The translations under genes and the position numbers were made by a program. From positions 8,846-14,575 of the forward strand of contig DQAM01000015.1 in NCBI GenBank assembly GCA_003523545.1: a DNA stretch of 5,730 nt. The letters are read 5' to 3'. The notes below the pieces were generated by a model that saw only the letters and a program-made list of their open reading frames with translations, had not been told where the DNA came from and searched no databases. Of this stretch, positions 5,395-5,730 are shown piece by piece. Position 1 is the first letter of the stretch. Each line of letters starts with the position of its first letter. This DNA comes from Dysgonomonas sp. GTDB taxonomy: Bacteria; Bacteroidota; Bacteroidia; Bacteroidales; Dysgonomonadaceae.

Positions 5395-5730
5395 ATGGAA
5401 CACAAAGAGCATAATCATATTCACCAACCATCGGAACAAAATGGCGGTCATGAAATGCATGACCACAATCATGGAATGCCGCAAGACAGCCTTCAGGAGC
5501 ATAAAAACCATGACCATCAGAGCCATGACCATGCGGGCGGGCACATGGCGCACATGGGTAACCTGCGGCAGAAGTTTTGGGTATCACTGATAATAACCAT
5601 ACCTATCATTATGCTGTCGTCTATGATGGGCCTGAAACTGCCTTTCCAGTTCTCTTTTCCCGGTTCGGACTGGGTAGTACTGATATTGGCTACCTTTCTG
5701 TTCTTCTATGGCGGAATGCCTTTCCTGCAA
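5395..5730 (+). CDS. copB: CopB-type P1B copper/silver ATPase, N-terminal part (3' end outside window)
   Basis: The ATG at 5395 opens a frame with no stop before the window ends, giving the first 112 residues. Residues 1-53 hold 15 His in repeats such as HDHNH and [14 protein letters not shown]. No CxxC metal domain is present. The first membrane helix follows at about 60-79 ([19 protein letters not shown]), and a second begins near 93 ([20 protein letters not shown]). A His-rich start followed by [13 protein letters not shown] and FFYGGMPFL is the usual opening of CopB-subfamily (P1B-3-like) ATPases, which export copper or silver from the cytosol. The catalytic DKTG, the CPH/CPC membrane motif and the ATP-binding domain lie beyond the window, so subclass and integrity cannot be checked. 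It lies 25 bp after the oxidase gene with no terminator, so the two are probably co-transcribed. The leader is AT-rich without a Shine-Dalgarno. Confidence 0.88.
   Translation, partial: MEHKEHNHIHQPSEQNGGHEMHDHNHGMPQDSLQEHKNHDHQSHDHAGGHMAHMGNLRQKFWVSLIITIPIIMLSSMMGLKLPFQFSFPGSDWVVLILATFLFFYGGMPFLQ

Noticed and set aside
5393..5587. Minus-strand ORF opposite the ATPase start
   Set aside because: It is the antisense of His codons and low complexity, overlapping a strong family match on the + strand. It shows no recognisable domain.

Overview
This window is a slice of a copper/silver-type metal resistance locus from a member of the Bacteroidota, most likely the Bacteroidales. The evidence for the lineage is the style of the sequence and the family architectures. 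All genes lie on the + strand. The start codons have AT-rich leaders without Shine-Dalgarno sequences. The efflux adaptor carries the N-terminal heavy-metal-binding module common in that phylum, and a multicopper oxidase carries an unusual C-terminal beta-barrel-like extension. No 16S, tRNA or other taxonomic marker is present, so the lineage is an inference.

Layout: (1) 1-774, the 3' part of a TolC/CusC-family outer-membrane efflux channel whose start is outside the window. (2) 761-2434, a CusB-type membrane-fusion protein that overlaps the channel gene by 14 bp. It has a metal-binding module at each end: an HMBD zinc-ribbon-like motif near the N-terminus, and a His/Met linker plus an HMA-like CxxC domain at the C-terminus. 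(3) 2472-2870, a small predicted lipoprotein whose C-terminal 86 residues are a gapless copy (66/86 identical by my count) of the adaptor's C-terminal domain. (4) 2871-3098, a 228-bp gap with no convincing gene but several inverted and direct repeats. (5) 3099-5369, a Sec-exported CopA-type multicopper oxidase fused to a C-terminal CopB-like outer-membrane barrel. (6) 5395-5730, the first 112 residues of a CopB-type P1B ATPase with a very His-rich cytosolic N-terminus, cut by the window edge.

Together the genes suggest a route for copper out of the cell. The ATPase would move copper from cytosol to periplasm. The Cys-containing lipoprotein and the adaptor's matching domain would bind it there. 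The RND pump (not in the window, or fused upstream of gene 1), adaptor and channel would export it. The multicopper oxidase would convert Cu(I) to the less toxic Cu(II), possibly while anchored at the outer membrane. No metal-responsive regulator is visible. The strongest candidates for something poorly described are the duplicated adaptor/lipoprotein domain with its C-terminal Asp-Cys-Cys tail, the oxidase-barrel fusion with a Sec rather than Tat signal, and the structured gap before the oxidase gene.
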